From: Pseudomonas sp. GM21
Lineage (GTDB): Bacteria; Pseudomonadota; Gammaproteobacteria; Pseudomonadales; Pseudomonadaceae
Reading direction: 5' to 3'
DNA: 64,000 nucleotides
NCBI RefSeq assembly: GCF_000282215.1
Contig: NZ_AKJS01000191.1
Span: 1 to 64,000 of the forward strand
Below the pieces are notes generated by a model. The model made no database searches. It saw nothing but the letters and a program-made list of their open reading frames with translations, and was not told the origin of the DNA. A program made the translations under genes and the position numbers. Shown in pieces: positions 52,413 to 64,000 of the stretch (the first letter of the stretch is position 1; each line of letters begins with the position of its first letter).

Positions 52413-54797
52413 ATGCGTCATACATTGATGTCAGTGATTTTCGTCGCGCTCGCGTTATTGGTGCAAAGTGGCGCAGCCCTGTCTGCTGCTGAACCGACGC
52501 CGTCTTCAATCATTGCCTCGGAAGCGCCGCCGGTGGTGGTGTCTTCGAGTGAACTGCAAGCCCTGCAAATGCGGCTGGACCTGATTAAACAACAGGTGTC
52601 AGTGGCCAATAACGTCACCCTGATGGTCGGCCTGCAGGATTCCGTTCAGGTGTTTATCAAGGACGTGGACACCCTGCAGTCATCGCTTCTGCCGGAACAA
52701 AAACAATTACAAGCTCAACTTGATGTATTGAGCGGCCCCGTTTCTCTCGGTGATGTCGCGGTAGAGAAATCGGACATTACCACCCAGAGGACCGATATTT
52801 CCGAGCAAAAGAAAACGATCGACGCCACCTTGAAGAACCTGGCGGCCCTGCGAGGCAGCGCCGTCGAACTGCTGACTCAAATTGCCGCCATTCGGCGCAG
52901 CCTGCTGGAAAGCGAAGTCACGCTTCGCAGTGGCAGCGTCCTGGCACGGGATTTTTGGGAGCCGTTGATCAATCCGCTGGCGGAAGATCGCCTGCGCCTC
53001 AACGATTTCATTGACCAGACCCAAAAAGCCCTCGCGGCCGCCTGGCAACCCGGCAAACGTCTGGTTACGGGCCTGCTGATCGTGCTGGCCTTGGCCATCT
53101 GGATCTGGGGCCGTAGAGTCGCCGATCAGGGGCTCACCTGGATTTGCATACATCGCCTTCCTGTAGGGCGATTGCGTCGAAGCGCGCTGGCGCTGGCGTC
53201 GGTATTTGCAACCGTATTGACCACCGCCTTTGCGTTGCAATTGGTGTTTTATGCACTGACGCGACATCAGCCGTTATCGCCCATGATGCAGACCTTCGCC
53301 GAGGAATTCGAAAAACTCATTTATACCTGCGTCTTGATCACCGGGTTGAGTCGGGCAATGCTGGCGAACCAGCACCCCTCCTGGCGGCTACCGGATATCG
53401 ACGACTCCGTCGCCGAGGCGATGAAGCCCTTCCCCAAAATACTGGCCGCCACCCTGCTGATATTGGTCACGGTGGCGCAAATCACCAATGTCACGGGCAT
53501 GAGTGGCCCCGCCGTTCTGTTGGGACGAGGCTTGATCGCAATTGTGGTCACGGCGCTGCTCATCCTGTTGTTCCGCCGTGCCAGTCACGCTCAAAGAGAG
53601 GTCGTGGCCGCCGGCGATGCCTCTGAAGAGAGTAGTACCCTGGCCGGCCTGATTTACTCCGGCACGATTATCGCGCTGATTATCTCCATCTTTGCGCTGT
53701 TGATCGGCTACGTCTCCCTGGCAAGGTTCATCACTTACGAACTGGTCTGGGCGTTCATCATCCTGTCCGGCTTCTACATCCTGATTCAGTTGTTCAAAGA
53801 CTGTTGCGAGTACCTGTTCTCACCCAGGAGCCCGAGCGGCAAGGCGATAAAACAATTGCTGGGGGTTGGCGATGTACGGCTTGAGCAAGCCGAGGTCATC
53901 TTGTCCGGGGCCGGTCGTGCGGCGTTATTACTGCTGGCCGTCATTTCACTGTTTGTCGGCGGCGTTGGCACCACGCTCGGGCAACTGGTCACCCAAGCGC
54001 TGTCCATTCTTGGTGGCGATGGCTTGCGAAAACTGAACATCATCCCGGGTCACTTGCTCAATGCAATCCTGGCCTTGGTGATTGGTGTCTACCTGATTCG
54101 GGCGCTGTGTCGCTGGCTCGATGACGAGTTCCTGCCGAAAACCAATATGGACCCTGGCATGTGTGCCTCGCTGAGCACACTGTTCGCCAACGTCGGTTAC
54201 ATCCTGGTGATTCTGCTCACGCTGTCATCGTTGGGCATCGAATGGACGAACCTGGCATGGATTGTCAGTGCCCTGTCGGTCGGTATCGGTTTTGGTTTGC
54301 AGGAAATCGTCAAGAACTTCGTCTCCGGCCTGATCCTGCTCACTGAGCGTCCGGTCAAGGTGGGCGACCTGATCAGCATCAGCGGCGTGGAAGGAGATAT
54401 CCGGCGCATCAACGTCAGGGCCACGGAAATACAACTCAGCGACCGCTCGATTGTGATCGTGCCCAACTCCCAACTGATCTCGCAAAACCTGCGTAACGTG
54501 ACCCTGGGCGGCAGTGCGCAAGGGGTCGCGACACTTGACCTCGTGTTCCCGCTGGACATCGACCCGGAGCAGGTAAAAGACTTGCTGTACGACTGCTACC
54601 AGCAGAACGAAAACATCCTCGATAAACCGGCGGCGTTTGTGCGATTCAGCAAACTCACCCCGGACGGCATCACCTTGAGCATCACCGGTTACGTCAGCAG
54701 CCCGAGAATTGTCGGCGTCACCAAAAGCGACCTGTTGTTCGAAATATTGAAACGTCTGGGTGCGGCGGGTATTGCACTGGCCAAACCGGGGAGCTAG
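52413..54797 (+). CDS. DUF3772 / MscS-family mechanosensitive channel
   Basis: Product of 794 residues. A signal-like segment is followed by a helical periplasmic DUF3772-type region (about 30-210), then about ten membrane helices. The MscS domain near the C-terminus shows GFGLQEIVKNFVSGLILLTERPVKVGD, the pore helix and first beta strands, followed by VRATEIQLSDRSIVIVPN. It would open under membrane tension, as do MscK/YbiO-like large channels. It converges on the AraC gene with 16 bases between. Confidence 0.93.
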   Translation: MRHTLMSVIFVALALLVQSGAALSAAEPTPSSIIASEAPPVVVSSSELQALQMRLDLIKQQVSVANNVTLMVGLQDSVQVFIKDVDTLQSSLLPEQKQLQAQLDVLSGPVSLGDVAVEKSDITTQRTDISEQKKTIDATLKNLAALRGSAVELLTQIAAIRRSLLESEVTLRSGSVLARDFWEPLINPLAEDRLRLNDFIDQTQKALAAAWQPGKRLVTGLLIVLALAIWIWGRRVADQGLTWICIHRLPVGRLRRSALALASVFATVLTTAFALQLVFYALTRHQPLSPMMQTFAEEFEKLIYTCVLITGLSRAMLANQHPSWRLPDIDDSVAEAMKPFPKILAATLLILVTVAQITNVTGMSGPAVLLGRGLIAIVVTALLILLFRRASHAQREVVAAGDASEESSTLAGLIYSGTIIALIISIFALLIGYVSLARFITYELVWAFIILSGFYILIQLFKDCCEYLFSPRSPSGKAIKQLLGVGDVRLEQAEVILSGAGRAALLLLAVISLFVGGVGTTLGQLVTQALSILGGDGLRKLNIIPGHLLNAILALVIGVYLIRALCRWLDDEFLPKTNMDPGMCASLSTLFANVGYILVILLTLSSLGIEWTNLAWIVSALSVGIGFGLQEIVKNFVSGLILLTERPVKVGDLISISGVEGDIRRINVRATEIQLSDRSIVIVPNSQLISQNLRNVTLGGSAQGVATLDLVFPLDIDPEQVKDLLYDCYQQNENILDKPAAFVRFSKLTPDGITLSITGYVSSPRIVGVTKSDLLFEILKRLGAAGIALAKPGS

Positions 54798-54813
54798 GAA
54801 TAAGTCCGTCGAT

Positions 54814-55734
54814 TTATTCGTTGAGTAAGCGTTGGCTCGCGCGCTTGAGTGTTTCACTCGGCAACTCTTTGAACAACGCCCGATAGCTGCTGGAAAACCG
54901 CCCCAAATGCCAGAACGACCAATTCATCGCTACTTCTGCAACGGTGGTCTCGCTGGGCGTACAGCGGAGCAATTCACGGCGGGCATTGTTCAGCCTTCGC
55001 AGACGCAGCCAATGGGTCGGCGTCATCCCGGTGAAGGCCTTGAAGGCATGCTGCAACTGGCGCAGCGACACCCCGGCGACCTGGGAAAGCTCCAGCAGGT
55101 TGAGGGTTTCATCCGGGGAATCAGCAGCCCACTCACCGATGCGCTTCATGATCGTGCGCGCTTCGGTGCGACGCTGTAAGCCGCCACGATCAAGGCAAAC
55201 ACTCGCGTTGTCGAGAATGTACAGACAGTCCTCCAGCAACTGCTGCGTCAAGGCTTCCTTGCTCGGTGGGTCGAGTGTTTCTCCCAGGCGGGTCAGCGTG
55301 CCGCTCAACCAGCGGCTGAACAATGCGTTCTGCCCCGAGTTCAGCGGCGACATGAACAACCCCTCCAGCTGCGCTACGTTCAAACCCTGACGCTGCACGA
55401 ACTCCGGACCGAACACCACGGCGATTTCCTGGTAGTTCTCGGGGGTGATCCAGATGTTGCGGCTTTCGCCATTGAGCAGGTAAAGCGCGTTGTCGCTGCG
55501 ATCAAAACAGAACGCCAGGGAACCTTGGGGCGCACTGAAATTCTGCTCGACCCGGGTGTTCATCTGCTCTTCGTAAATCTCCACGCCGTGCAAGTCCAGG
55601 TAGCGCACACGCCCGGCGAAATGCCCCGGAGACATCTGCTGATAGTGCTGTACCCAACCCGGCGTGGCGCGGATTTGCTCGGCGACATCTTCGGTGTTGA
55701 AAGCTTGAACCTGTATCGGACTGGACGCTGACAT
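54814..55734 (-). CDS. AraC-family regulator (EutR-like layout)
   Basis: Product of 306 residues. The N-terminal sensory part (about 1-195) is followed by two helix-turn-helix units (about 205-300) containing LLELSQVAGVSLRQLQHAF and VAEVAMNWSFWHLGRFSSSYR. It is divergent from puuA. Two TTTGGTGC direct repeats one helical turn apart (55754-55771) lie in the shared promoter, the pattern AraC proteins often use. It is the likely regulator of the polyamine genes. Confidence 0.93.
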   Translation of the reverse strand: MSASSPIQVQAFNTEDVAEQIRATPGWVQHYQQMSPGHFAGRVRYLDLHGVEIYEEQMNTRVEQNFSAPQGSLAFCFDRSDNALYLLNGESRNIWITPENYQEIAVVFGPEFVQRQGLNVAQLEGLFMSPLNSGQNALFSRWLSGTLTRLGETLDPPSKEALTQQLLEDCLYILDNASVCLDRGGLQRRTEARTIMKRIGEWAADSPDETLNLLELSQVAGVSLRQLQHAFKAFTGMTPTHWLRLRRLNNARRELLRCTPSETTVAEVAMNWSFWHLGRFSSSYRALFKELPSETLKRASQRLLNE

Positions 55735-55753
55735 GGGGGACCTTACGCACTCG

Positions 55754-55771
55754 TTTGGTGCGTTTTGGTGC
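55754..55771. promoter_or_regulatory. Tandem AraC-type half-sites
   Basis: TTTGGTGC occurs at 55754-55761 and again at 55764-55771, exactly 10 bases apart, 20 bases from the AraC start and about 126 from puuA. Spacing of one helical turn suits an AraC dimer or a two-HTH monomer. Confidence 0.5.
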
Positions 55772-55896
55772 TGCTTAAAGTGGATAGATGGAACCGCAAG
55801 GCTCGCCCAAGATAGTCGTCAACGCGTCTCAGGGGAAGAGTGCGGTGGATGAAACCGCTCTCCCCCGACGTTAATAAAACCAATAACGAGGTCTTT

Positions 55897-57255
55897 ATGA
55901 ATGTCCCTTTCGATCAGCTGTTCACGTGGCTGAAAGATCACAAGATTACCGAAGTCGAGTGTGTGGTCAGCGACTTGACCGGCATTGCACGCGGCAAAAT
56001 TGCACCCACCAACAAGTTCCTGCATGAGCGAGGCATGCGCCTGCCGGAAAGTGTGCTTTTGCAAACGGTAACCGGGGACTTTGTCGACGACGACATCTAC
56101 TACGACCTGCTCGACCCGGCCGATATCGACATGGTCTGCAAGCCAGACGCCGACGCGGTTTACGTGATCCCATGGGCCATCGAGCCCACCGCTATCGTCA
56201 TCCACGACACCTTCGACAAGTTCGGCAACCCGATTGAATTGTCGCCGCGCAACGTGCTGAAAAAAGTGCTGCAGTTGTACACCGACAAAGGCTGGAGGCC
56301 GATTGTCGCGCCGGAGATGGAGTTTTACCTGACCCAGCGTTGCGAAGACCCGGACTTGCCACTGAAAGCGCCGATGGGTCGTTCGGGCCGTGCGGAAAGC
56401 GGTCGTCAGTCGTTCTCCATCGACGCCGCCAACGAATTCGATCCCCTGTTCGAAGACGTCTATGACTGGTGCGAACTCCAGGGTCTGGACCTCGACACCT
56501 TGATCCATGAAGACGGCCCCGCGCAGATGGAAATCAACTTCCGTCACGGCAACGCGCTGGACCTCGCGGACCAGATCACCGTGTTTAAACGCACCCTGCG
56601 TGAGGCCGCGCTCAAGCACAACGTCGCGGCGACGTTCATGGCCAAACCGATTGGCGACGAGCCCGGCAGTGCCATGCACATCCACCAGAGCGTGGTCGAC
56701 ATCGCCACCGGCCAGCCGATTTTCGCCGACGCGGATGGCAACATGAGTGAGCTGTTCCTGCACCACATTGGCGGCCTGCAAAAATATATTCCCAAAGTAC
56801 TGCCGATGTTCGCGCCCAACGTGAACTCGTTCCGCCGCTTCCTGCCGGACACCTCGGCACCGGTCAACGTCGAATGGGGTGAAGAAAACCGTACCGTCGG
56901 CCTGCGCGTGCCGACTTCATCGCCTGACGCCATGCGCGTGGAAAACCGTTTGCCGGGCGCCGACGCCAACCCGTACCTGGCGATTGCAGCCAGCTTGCTC
57001 TGCGGTTACCTGGGCATGGTCGAGCGCATCGAACCGAGTGCAGCGGTGCAAGGGCGCGCCTATGAACGTCGCAACCTGCGCTTGCCGATCACCATCGAAG
57101 ACGCGCTGACGCAGATGGAAGAATGCGCCATCGTCGAGCGTTACCTGGGCAGCAAGTTTGTCCGCGGTTATGTCGCGGTCAAGCGTGCCGAGCACGAAAA
57201 CTTCAAGCGGGTGATCAGCTCCTGGGAGCGGGAATTCCTGATGCTCAGCGTTTAA
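55897..57255 (+). CDS. puuA: Glutamate-putrescine ligase (glutamine-synthetase family)
   Basis: Product of 452 residues from ATG 55897. The GS catalytic motifs are present: APEMEFYL for the first metal site, then the AGPAQ-like EDGPAQMEINFRHG, then the metal His region MHIHQS. The glutamate-binding loop and the Arg-rich ENRLPGADANPYLAIAA segment follow. Length and the companion PuuB gene indicate gamma-glutamylation of putrescine or a related amine, the first step of putrescine degradation. It precedes a binding-protein gene and puuB on the same strand, separated by a large hairpin repeat. Confidence 0.85.
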   Translation: MNVPFDQLFTWLKDHKITEVECVVSDLTGIARGKIAPTNKFLHERGMRLPESVLLQTVTGDFVDDDIYYDLLDPADIDMVCKPDADAVYVIPWAIEPTAIVIHDTFDKFGNPIELSPRNVLKKVLQLYTDKGWRPIVAPEMEFYLTQRCEDPDLPLKAPMGRSGRAESGRQSFSIDAANEFDPLFEDVYDWCELQGLDLDTLIHEDGPAQMEINFRHGNALDLADQITVFKRTLREAALKHNVAATFMAKPIGDEPGSAMHIHQSVVDIATGQPIFADADGNMSELFLHHIGGLQKYIPKVLPMFAPNVNSFRRFLPDTSAPVNVEWGEENRTVGLRVPTSSPDAMRVENRLPGADANPYLAIAASLLCGYLGMVERIEPSAAVQGRAYERRNLRLPITIEDALTQMEECAIVERYLGSKFVRGYVAVKRAEHENFKRVISSWEREFLMLSV

Positions 57256-57273
57256 ACACTTGCCACGGCAACG

Positions 57274-57376
57274 ATCGTTCCCACGCTCCGCGTGGGAATG
57301 CAGCCCTGGACGCTCCGCGTCCCATTGGAACGCGGAGCGTCCCTTGAGGCATTCCCACGCAGAGCGTGGGAACGAT
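57274..57376. repeat. Nested inverted repeat between puuA and the binding-protein gene
   Basis: Outer arms of 27 bases (57274-57300 and 57350-57376) differ at one position. Inner arms GGACGCTCCGCGT and its complement (57308-57320, 57330-57342) are perfect. The unit GTTCCCACGCTC-type is a common Pseudomonas intergenic repeat. As RNA it would form a long hairpin within the operon and could lower downstream expression. Confidence 0.8.
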
Positions 57377-57399
57377 CATGGGAAGAATCCAATAATTAG

Positions 57400-59801
<2,402 letters not shown>

Positions 59802-60129
59802 CGCTTATCTGAATGCTTCTGCGAGGGGGCTCACCCCTCGCGCCTCCTGCCGGTTTCAGTTGGCGGGCCTCCCCCCTGTTAACGCCGCCCCTCACCGTTC
59901 AAGCCCAGTCAGTCCCCCCCCTCACCCTGAACTTTATTCATGCGTGGCAAGAACGTTGTCATTGAATGAAAAGAGTTTGTCGCCGAATGAATGGTTTCCC
60001 AGCGAAAAATGGGCGTAGAAGTCAGCAGCAGCTATTGCTGGATGATGCCGTTGCGCCATACCTGCGATTTAATAGCTCCGATTTACATGCCTTAAATCCT
60101 AATAATAATCCCAACAAGGATCGCGTTTT
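59802..60129. other. Gap between puuB and the Aer-like receptor
   Basis: The first part contains GCGAGGGG and CCCCTCGC arms (59821-59841), a possible weak terminator for the polyamine genes. A TGGCAA-N5-TTGT at 59945-59959 resembles a sigma-54 site but lacks the key GC. Just before the receptor start, AATAATAA at 60101-60108 is a possible Hfq/Crc site. I see no gene here. Confidence 0.5.
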
Positions 60130-61695
60130 ATGCGTGTGAACTTGCCCGTCACCGAGCATGAAAGAGTATTTCCCGCCGAACAACGATTGATATCCATCAC
60201 CGATCTGGATAGCCGAATCACTTACTGCAATGACGCGTTCGTTGCCATCAGTGGTTTCACTGGCGACGAATTGGTCGGCCAGCCCCATAACTTGATTCGA
60301 CACCCCGACATGCCGCCTGGGGTATTCATTCATATGTGGCACACCATCAAGCAAGGCAAACCCTGGCTGGGTATTGTGAAAAACCGGGCGAAAAATGGTG
60401 ATTTTTATTGGGTCAGTGCCTACGTCACACCTATCTATGAAAACGGACGCATGAGTGGTTACGAGTCGGTTCGCTCGGTGCCCACCCGTGATCAGATCCG
60501 TCGCGCAACCGCACTTTATGCAAGGATGCGGGCGGGCAAGCCGATCGTTGCCTTGAGCACGCGAATGTTCCGGCCACTGCAACACGCCTGGCCATTACTG
60601 ATGGTGGGTGGGGTTTCACTGCTGGGTTATCAGTGGCTGCCAAAAACGGCGGCTGAGGGAGCGCTGGTGGCGAGCCTGTGTCTGGCCTGGTACTTGATCG
60701 AGTCCCGACATCGCGGGGCCATCGAGCGCACACTGGCCGAGCATCCGAAAGCATTTTCCGACCCGTTGGTAGCGCTCACCTTCAGCGACAACTACGGTCC
60801 CCAAGGGCGACTGGACATGGCCATGCTCAGTGAGGAAGCTCGTTTGCAGACTGCCTTGAGCCGGCTTGTCGATGCCGGGGTCAATGTAAAGGCCAAGGCG
60901 GCACAGTCCTCCGAACTCTCTGGTTCACAGGCGCAGTCGCTTGATCGCCAGCGCAGTGAAACGGATCAATCTGCTGCGGCCATCTCCCAGATGGCGGCAA
61001 CGAACCAGGAAGTGACTCAAAACGTCATTATTACTGCGCAGGCCGCCTATGAAGCGGACGAGTTGACCAAGGAAGGCAGTGAGCTGGCCCGGCAAAGTCT
61101 GCACGCCATGGAAGCCATGAATGGGGCCGTCAACGAAATCGGTCAGGCAGTCAACGCCCTGGCGAGCGAGACGCAATCGATCGGCAGTGTCGTGGATGTC
61201 ATCACGTCGATTGCCGAACAGACCAACTTGCTGGCGCTCAACGCGGCCATCGAAGCGGCCCGGGCAGGTGAGCAAGGTCGGGGTTTTGCCGTCGTGGCCG
61301 ACGAGGTGCGCTCCCTGGCACAACGCACCCGCACCTCCACCGAGCAGATCCACGGCATCATCGCTTCACTGAACAGCGGTGCCGATCGCGCAGTATCCAC
61401 CGCCAATAAGGGGGAGCAGATTTCTCGCGACAGCATGCAGCGTGTCGAGGCGGTGCAGTCGGCTCTGGTCGGCATCAGTCAAGCAGTCAGCCGGATCACC
61501 GCCATGAGCCAGCAAATGGCATCGGCATCCGAGGAGCAAAGTCATGTGACTGAAGATATCAATCAACAGATCACGCGGATTGCTCAGTTGTGTGATCACA
61601 GTGCCGGACAGGCCAAGCAAGGCGCCGCGATCAGCCAGGATCTTGAAGAAATGGCTGAATACCTGCACAGCCTCGCCGAGCGTTTTAACCGGTAG
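60130..61695 (+). CDS. Aer-like PAS chemoreceptor
   Basis: Product of 521 residues. An N-terminal PAS domain (about 15-115) with [19 protein letters not shown] and [11 protein letters not shown] resembles the FAD-binding PAS of Aer. Two closely spaced hydrophobic segments (about 155-195) anchor the receptor with little or no periplasmic part. The methyl-accepting domain carries the tip [26 protein letters not shown]. It should guide cells by internal energy or redox state. AATAATAA in its leader suggests Crc/Hfq input. Confidence 0.92.
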   Translation: MRVNLPVTEHERVFPAEQRLISITDLDSRITYCNDAFVAISGFTGDELVGQPHNLIRHPDMPPGVFIHMWHTIKQGKPWLGIVKNRAKNGDFYWVSAYVTPIYENGRMSGYESVRSVPTRDQIRRATALYARMRAGKPIVALSTRMFRPLQHAWPLLMVGGVSLLGYQWLPKTAAEGALVASLCLAWYLIESRHRGAIERTLAEHPKAFSDPLVALTFSDNYGPQGRLDMAMLSEEARLQTALSRLVDAGVNVKAKAAQSSELSGSQAQSLDRQRSETDQSAAAISQMAATNQEVTQNVIITAQAAYEADELTKEGSELARQSLHAMEAMNGAVNEIGQAVNALASETQSIGSVVDVITSIAEQTNLLALNAAIEAARAGEQGRGFAVVADEVRSLAQRTRTSTEQIHGIIASLNSGADRAVSTANKGEQISRDSMQRVEAVQSALVGISQAVSRITAMSQQMASASEEQSHVTEDINQQITRIAQLCDHSAGQAKQGAAISQDLEEMAEYLHSLAERFNR

Positions 61696-61709
61696 CCATT
61701 AGCGCCCGT

Positions 61710-64000
61710 TCATGACCTGCACGGATGTGGGTCAGCAACCGGCGGGACGCCCATCAACGAACTCGCCAATAACGTCTCCAACCCCATCGGCTTGGCAAAG
61801 TAATAACCCTGGGCCTGCCCTGCGCCTATTTCGCGCAGCAAGTCCAGCGTTGCCTCATCCTCGACACCTTCGGCCACCACACTCAGATCCAGCGATTCGG
61901 CCATCCGCACGATCGCCCGGACGATTGCGCGACTGCGAGCACTGGTGGTCAGTTCGAAAATGAACGACTTGTCGATCTTCAAGCCGCTGAAACGGTATTG
62001 ATGCACATAACTGAGGGATGAAAACCCTGCACCGAAGTCATCGAGCACCACCGACATGCCGTTATCGGCCAATTGCTGCATGGTCCGTCGGGCAATGGCT
62101 GGCTCAGCCACCAGCGCACCTTCGGTCAACTCCAGACAGATTCGCGATGGCGCAACCCCGTGCCGCTCCAACAGTGCAAGTACATCACTGGCGAAGTCCG
62201 GGCGCGTCATGCTGTAGCTTGAGCAATTGACGTGCACCGCAGGCCAATTGGCATGTTCGGGCTGTGCGAGGATCCCCGCTACGCTGGTGAGCATGTACAG
62301 GTCCAGTCGACCGATCAGGCGCAAGCCTTCGACATCCGGTAAAAACTCGCCCGGCGCGATCACCCGGCCGCCCGGTTGATGCCAACGGACCAGCGCTTCA
62401 AGGGCTAACAATTCGCCGCTGTCGACGCTGACAATCGGCTGGAAATACGGCAGCAGTTCGTCAGTCCGTTTGAGCGCATTGCGCAAAGCCCCTTCCCGCT
62501 CCATCTGGTCCGAGACTTCACGGCGCACTTCCTGGTTGAACACTGCGAAGCTGTCGCGCCCGGCACTCTTGACCCGGTACATCGCCGCATCGGCATCGCG
62601 CAACAAGTCGGCGGGTTCGTGATGAAACTGACTGTCGGCGCTGACGATACCGATGCTGCAAGACGAAAAAACTTCGTGGCCACTGATGAAAAACGGCAAG
62701 TCAAATGCCACCAGGATCCGTTCGGCGATTTCGATCACCACGTCCAGCGGCGCCTCGGGAGCCAGCACCGAAAACTCATCGCCCCCCAGGCGCGCGAGCA
62801 TGTCGGTTTCACGTAGACAGCCGCGTAAACGTTGAGCGGCCTGCATCAACAGCAAGTCACCAAAATGGTGGCCGAGGCTGTCGTTGACCATCTTGAAACG
62901 GTCGAGGTCGATGAACATCACCGCCAGGTGCCCGCCTTCGCTGCCGAACCGCGACCAGGCCTGGCTGAGGCGCTGTTGCAGGTAGGTACGATTGGGGAGC
63001 CCGGTCAGCGCATCGTGGGAGTTTTCGTGTTGCAACTTGGCATTGGCGTGGTCGAGTTCACGGGTACGGTTCTGCACCCGCGCTTCCAGCTTGAGGTTGG
63101 CGACATGAATCGCTTCGGCGGCGGTGCGTCGCGACAACGCGGTGTCGATGTGACGCGACACGAACGTCAGCAGTTCCTGGTCACGCTGGGTATAGCTCAC
63201 CTGCGAGGTATAGCTTTGCACCGCCAGCACGCCACGCACCACATCACCATCGAACAGTGGAATGCCCAGCCACGAGTAGGATCGGACAGACTGATTGGCC
63301 AGTTCGATTTCACCGTGCGCCGCCAATCGTTCCGCCTCCCCGACGTCAATCAGACAAGGCCGACGCTGACGGATAACGTATTCAGTCAGGCCCCGGCACC
63401 CACGCCGTGCCAGCGGGCAGATCGTCTGCCGCTCATCGACATAATACGGAAAGGTCACTTCACTGATCGCATCGTCAAACAGCGCAATGTAGAAATTCTT
63501 CGCGAACAGCAAATCATCGACGATGCCATGCAGGGTTCGAAACAACTCCGCCATGTCGCCAGGCTGGCTCGACAGTTCCGCAATCTGGAACAGCGCACTC
63601 TGTAGATGCTCCGCGCGTTCTCGTTCTGCCACTTCCTGGCGCAATGCGTCGTTGAGTGCCGAAAGCTCCAGGGTGCGGCGCATCACTGTCTGTTCCAGGT
63701 CTTCGCGATGCAGAATCCGGTCCAGCGCCATCGCCACGTGGCGCGCCACCACCAGAAAGAGTGCGCGGTCTTCAGCGCTGTAGGTACGAGAAACGTCGTA
63801 GACCTGCATGGCAAGCATGCCAAACACGTCATCCGAGGCGTTTTTCAACGGGGCGCCCATCCAGAATTCGGGACGATCACCCACGCAGTAGAAACGGTGC
63901 TCGGCTTGAGCCGCGAGGATACCGGCGGAGTCGATGAGCAACGGTTGGCCAGAGGTCAACACCTGGCCGGTCAATGACAGGTGCGACGGGTCAAGGAACT
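61710..64000 (-). CDS. GAF-GGDEF-EAL cyclic-di-GMP protein, N-terminus cut by window edge
   Basis: About 762 residues are visible and the frame runs on past the right edge; a TTG at 63974 is not a convincing start. A partial GAF domain, a coiled linker and a second GAF domain (FAKNFYIALFDD region) lead to a GGDEF domain with ARLGGDEFSVL. The EAL domain follows with LEALVRWHQP, LELTEGAL, DDFGAGFSSL, KIDKSF and VAEGVED all present. Both synthesis and breakdown of cyclic di-GMP are chemically possible. The gene converges on the Aer-like receptor gene with 14 bases between. Confidence 0.93.
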   Translation of the reverse strand, partial: FLDPSHLSLTGQVLTSGQPLLIDSAGILAAQAEHRFYCVGDRPEFWMGAPLKNASDDVFGMLAMQVYDVSRTYSAEDRALFLVVARHVAMALDRILHREDLEQTVMRRTLELSALNDALRQEVAERERAEHLQSALFQIAELSSQPGDMAELFRTLHGIVDDLLFAKNFYIALFDDAISEVTFPYYVDERQTICPLARRGCRGLTEYVIRQRRPCLIDVGEAERLAAHGEIELANQSVRSYSWLGIPLFDGDVVRGVLAVQSYTSQVSYTQRDQELLTFVSRHIDTALSRRTAAEAIHVANLKLEARVQNRTRELDHANAKLQHENSHDALTGLPNRTYLQQRLSQAWSRFGSEGGHLAVMFIDLDRFKMVNDSLGHHFGDLLLMQAAQRLRGCLRETDMLARLGGDEFSVLAPEAPLDVVIEIAERILVAFDLPFFISGHEVFSSCSIGIVSADSQFHHEPADLLRDADAAMYRVKSAGRDSFAVFNQEVRREVSDQMEREGALRNALKRTDELLPYFQPIVSVDSGELLALEALVRWHQPGGRVIAPGEFLPDVEGLRLIGRLDLYMLTSVAGILAQPEHANWPAVHVNCSSYSMTRPDFASDVLALLERHGVAPSRICLELTEGALVAEPAIARRTMQQLADNGMSVVLDDFGAGFSSLSYVHQYRFSGLKIDKSFIFELTTSARSRAIVRAIVRMAESLDLSVVAEGVEDEATLDLLREIGAGQAQGYYFAKPMGLETLLASSLMGVPPVADPHPCRS

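Noticed and set aside
59945-59959. Sigma-54 promoter before the Aer-like receptor
   Set aside because: The -12 element has GT instead of the nearly invariant GC and the distance to the start is about 170 bases.
63972-63974. TTG as the start of the GAF-GGDEF-EAL gene
   Set aside because: The frame stays open to the window edge and the GAF domain would be cut in half, so the gene is partial.

Overview
The window looks like chromosome from a fluorescent-group Pseudomonas. The evidence is high-GC coding, an inverted pair of Pseudomonas-type REP repeats, an OprD-type porin, a CstA/YbdD pair, a PuuA/PuuB/SpuD-like polyamine cluster, and several chemoreceptors and GGDEF proteins. No rRNA, tRNA, insertion sequence, prophage or CRISPR array is visible. 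All calls rest on reading the sequence and on family knowledge; no searches were run.

Layout. (1) 1-3443: two signalling genes on the minus strand, a hybrid-type histidine kinase (cut by the left edge) and a CHASE-GGDEF diguanylate cyclase. (2) 3681-26874: a large, apparently uncharacterised catabolic island. An 11-gene minus-strand run (17922 down to 3681) encodes an FAD monooxygenase, DUF1302 and DUF1329 proteins, a YCF48-like propeller, an RND/MMPL exporter, an MFS transporter, a cupin, an FAH-family hydrolase, an SDR, a cyclase-family hydrolase and an arylsulfatase. Upstream are an extradiol-type VOC dioxygenase with a Rieske ferredoxin, a LysR regulator, an alpha/beta hydrolase, an amidohydrolase, a GlcG-like protein, a second LysR regulator and an HBM-type chemoreceptor. 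Five copies of a composite LysR (nod-box-like) operator lie before five transcription units and all face the gene they would control, including the chemoreceptor. (3) 27151-34113: an O-demethylation cluster with a MarR regulator, VanB-type reductase, VanA-type Rieske oxygenase, glutathione-independent formaldehyde dehydrogenase, aromatic-acid MFS transporter and OprD porin. (4) 34359-42553: mostly membrane and stress functions (TRIC-like protein, small secreted protein, DUF3302/HlyD pair, SulP transporter, PPK2, K+ channel, PotE antiporter, orphan solute-binding protein). (5) 42604-43151: a RelE/ParE-type toxin-antitoxin pair. (6) 43437-48044: cstA/ybdD divergent from a cache-domain two-component system, with a palindrome and a REPIN between them. 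(7) 48123-51818: a NodT/HlyD/DUF2955 efflux operon. (8) 51803-54797: a glycine-zipper protein and a DUF3772/MscS channel. (9) 54814-59801: an AraC regulator and a glutamyl-putrescine pathway. (10) 60130-64000: an Aer-like chemoreceptor and a GAF-GGDEF-EAL protein cut by the right edge.

How the parts fit. The island in region 2 carries activities expected for ring hydroxylation, extradiol cleavage and hydrolysis of the products, plus uptake/export and chemotaxis, under one inferred LysR regulon. Region 3 would feed on methoxylated aromatics, with FdhA removing the formaldehyde released. Many leaders in regions 2 and 3 carry an AANAANAA motif close to the start codon, which suggests Hfq/Crc catabolite repression of both.
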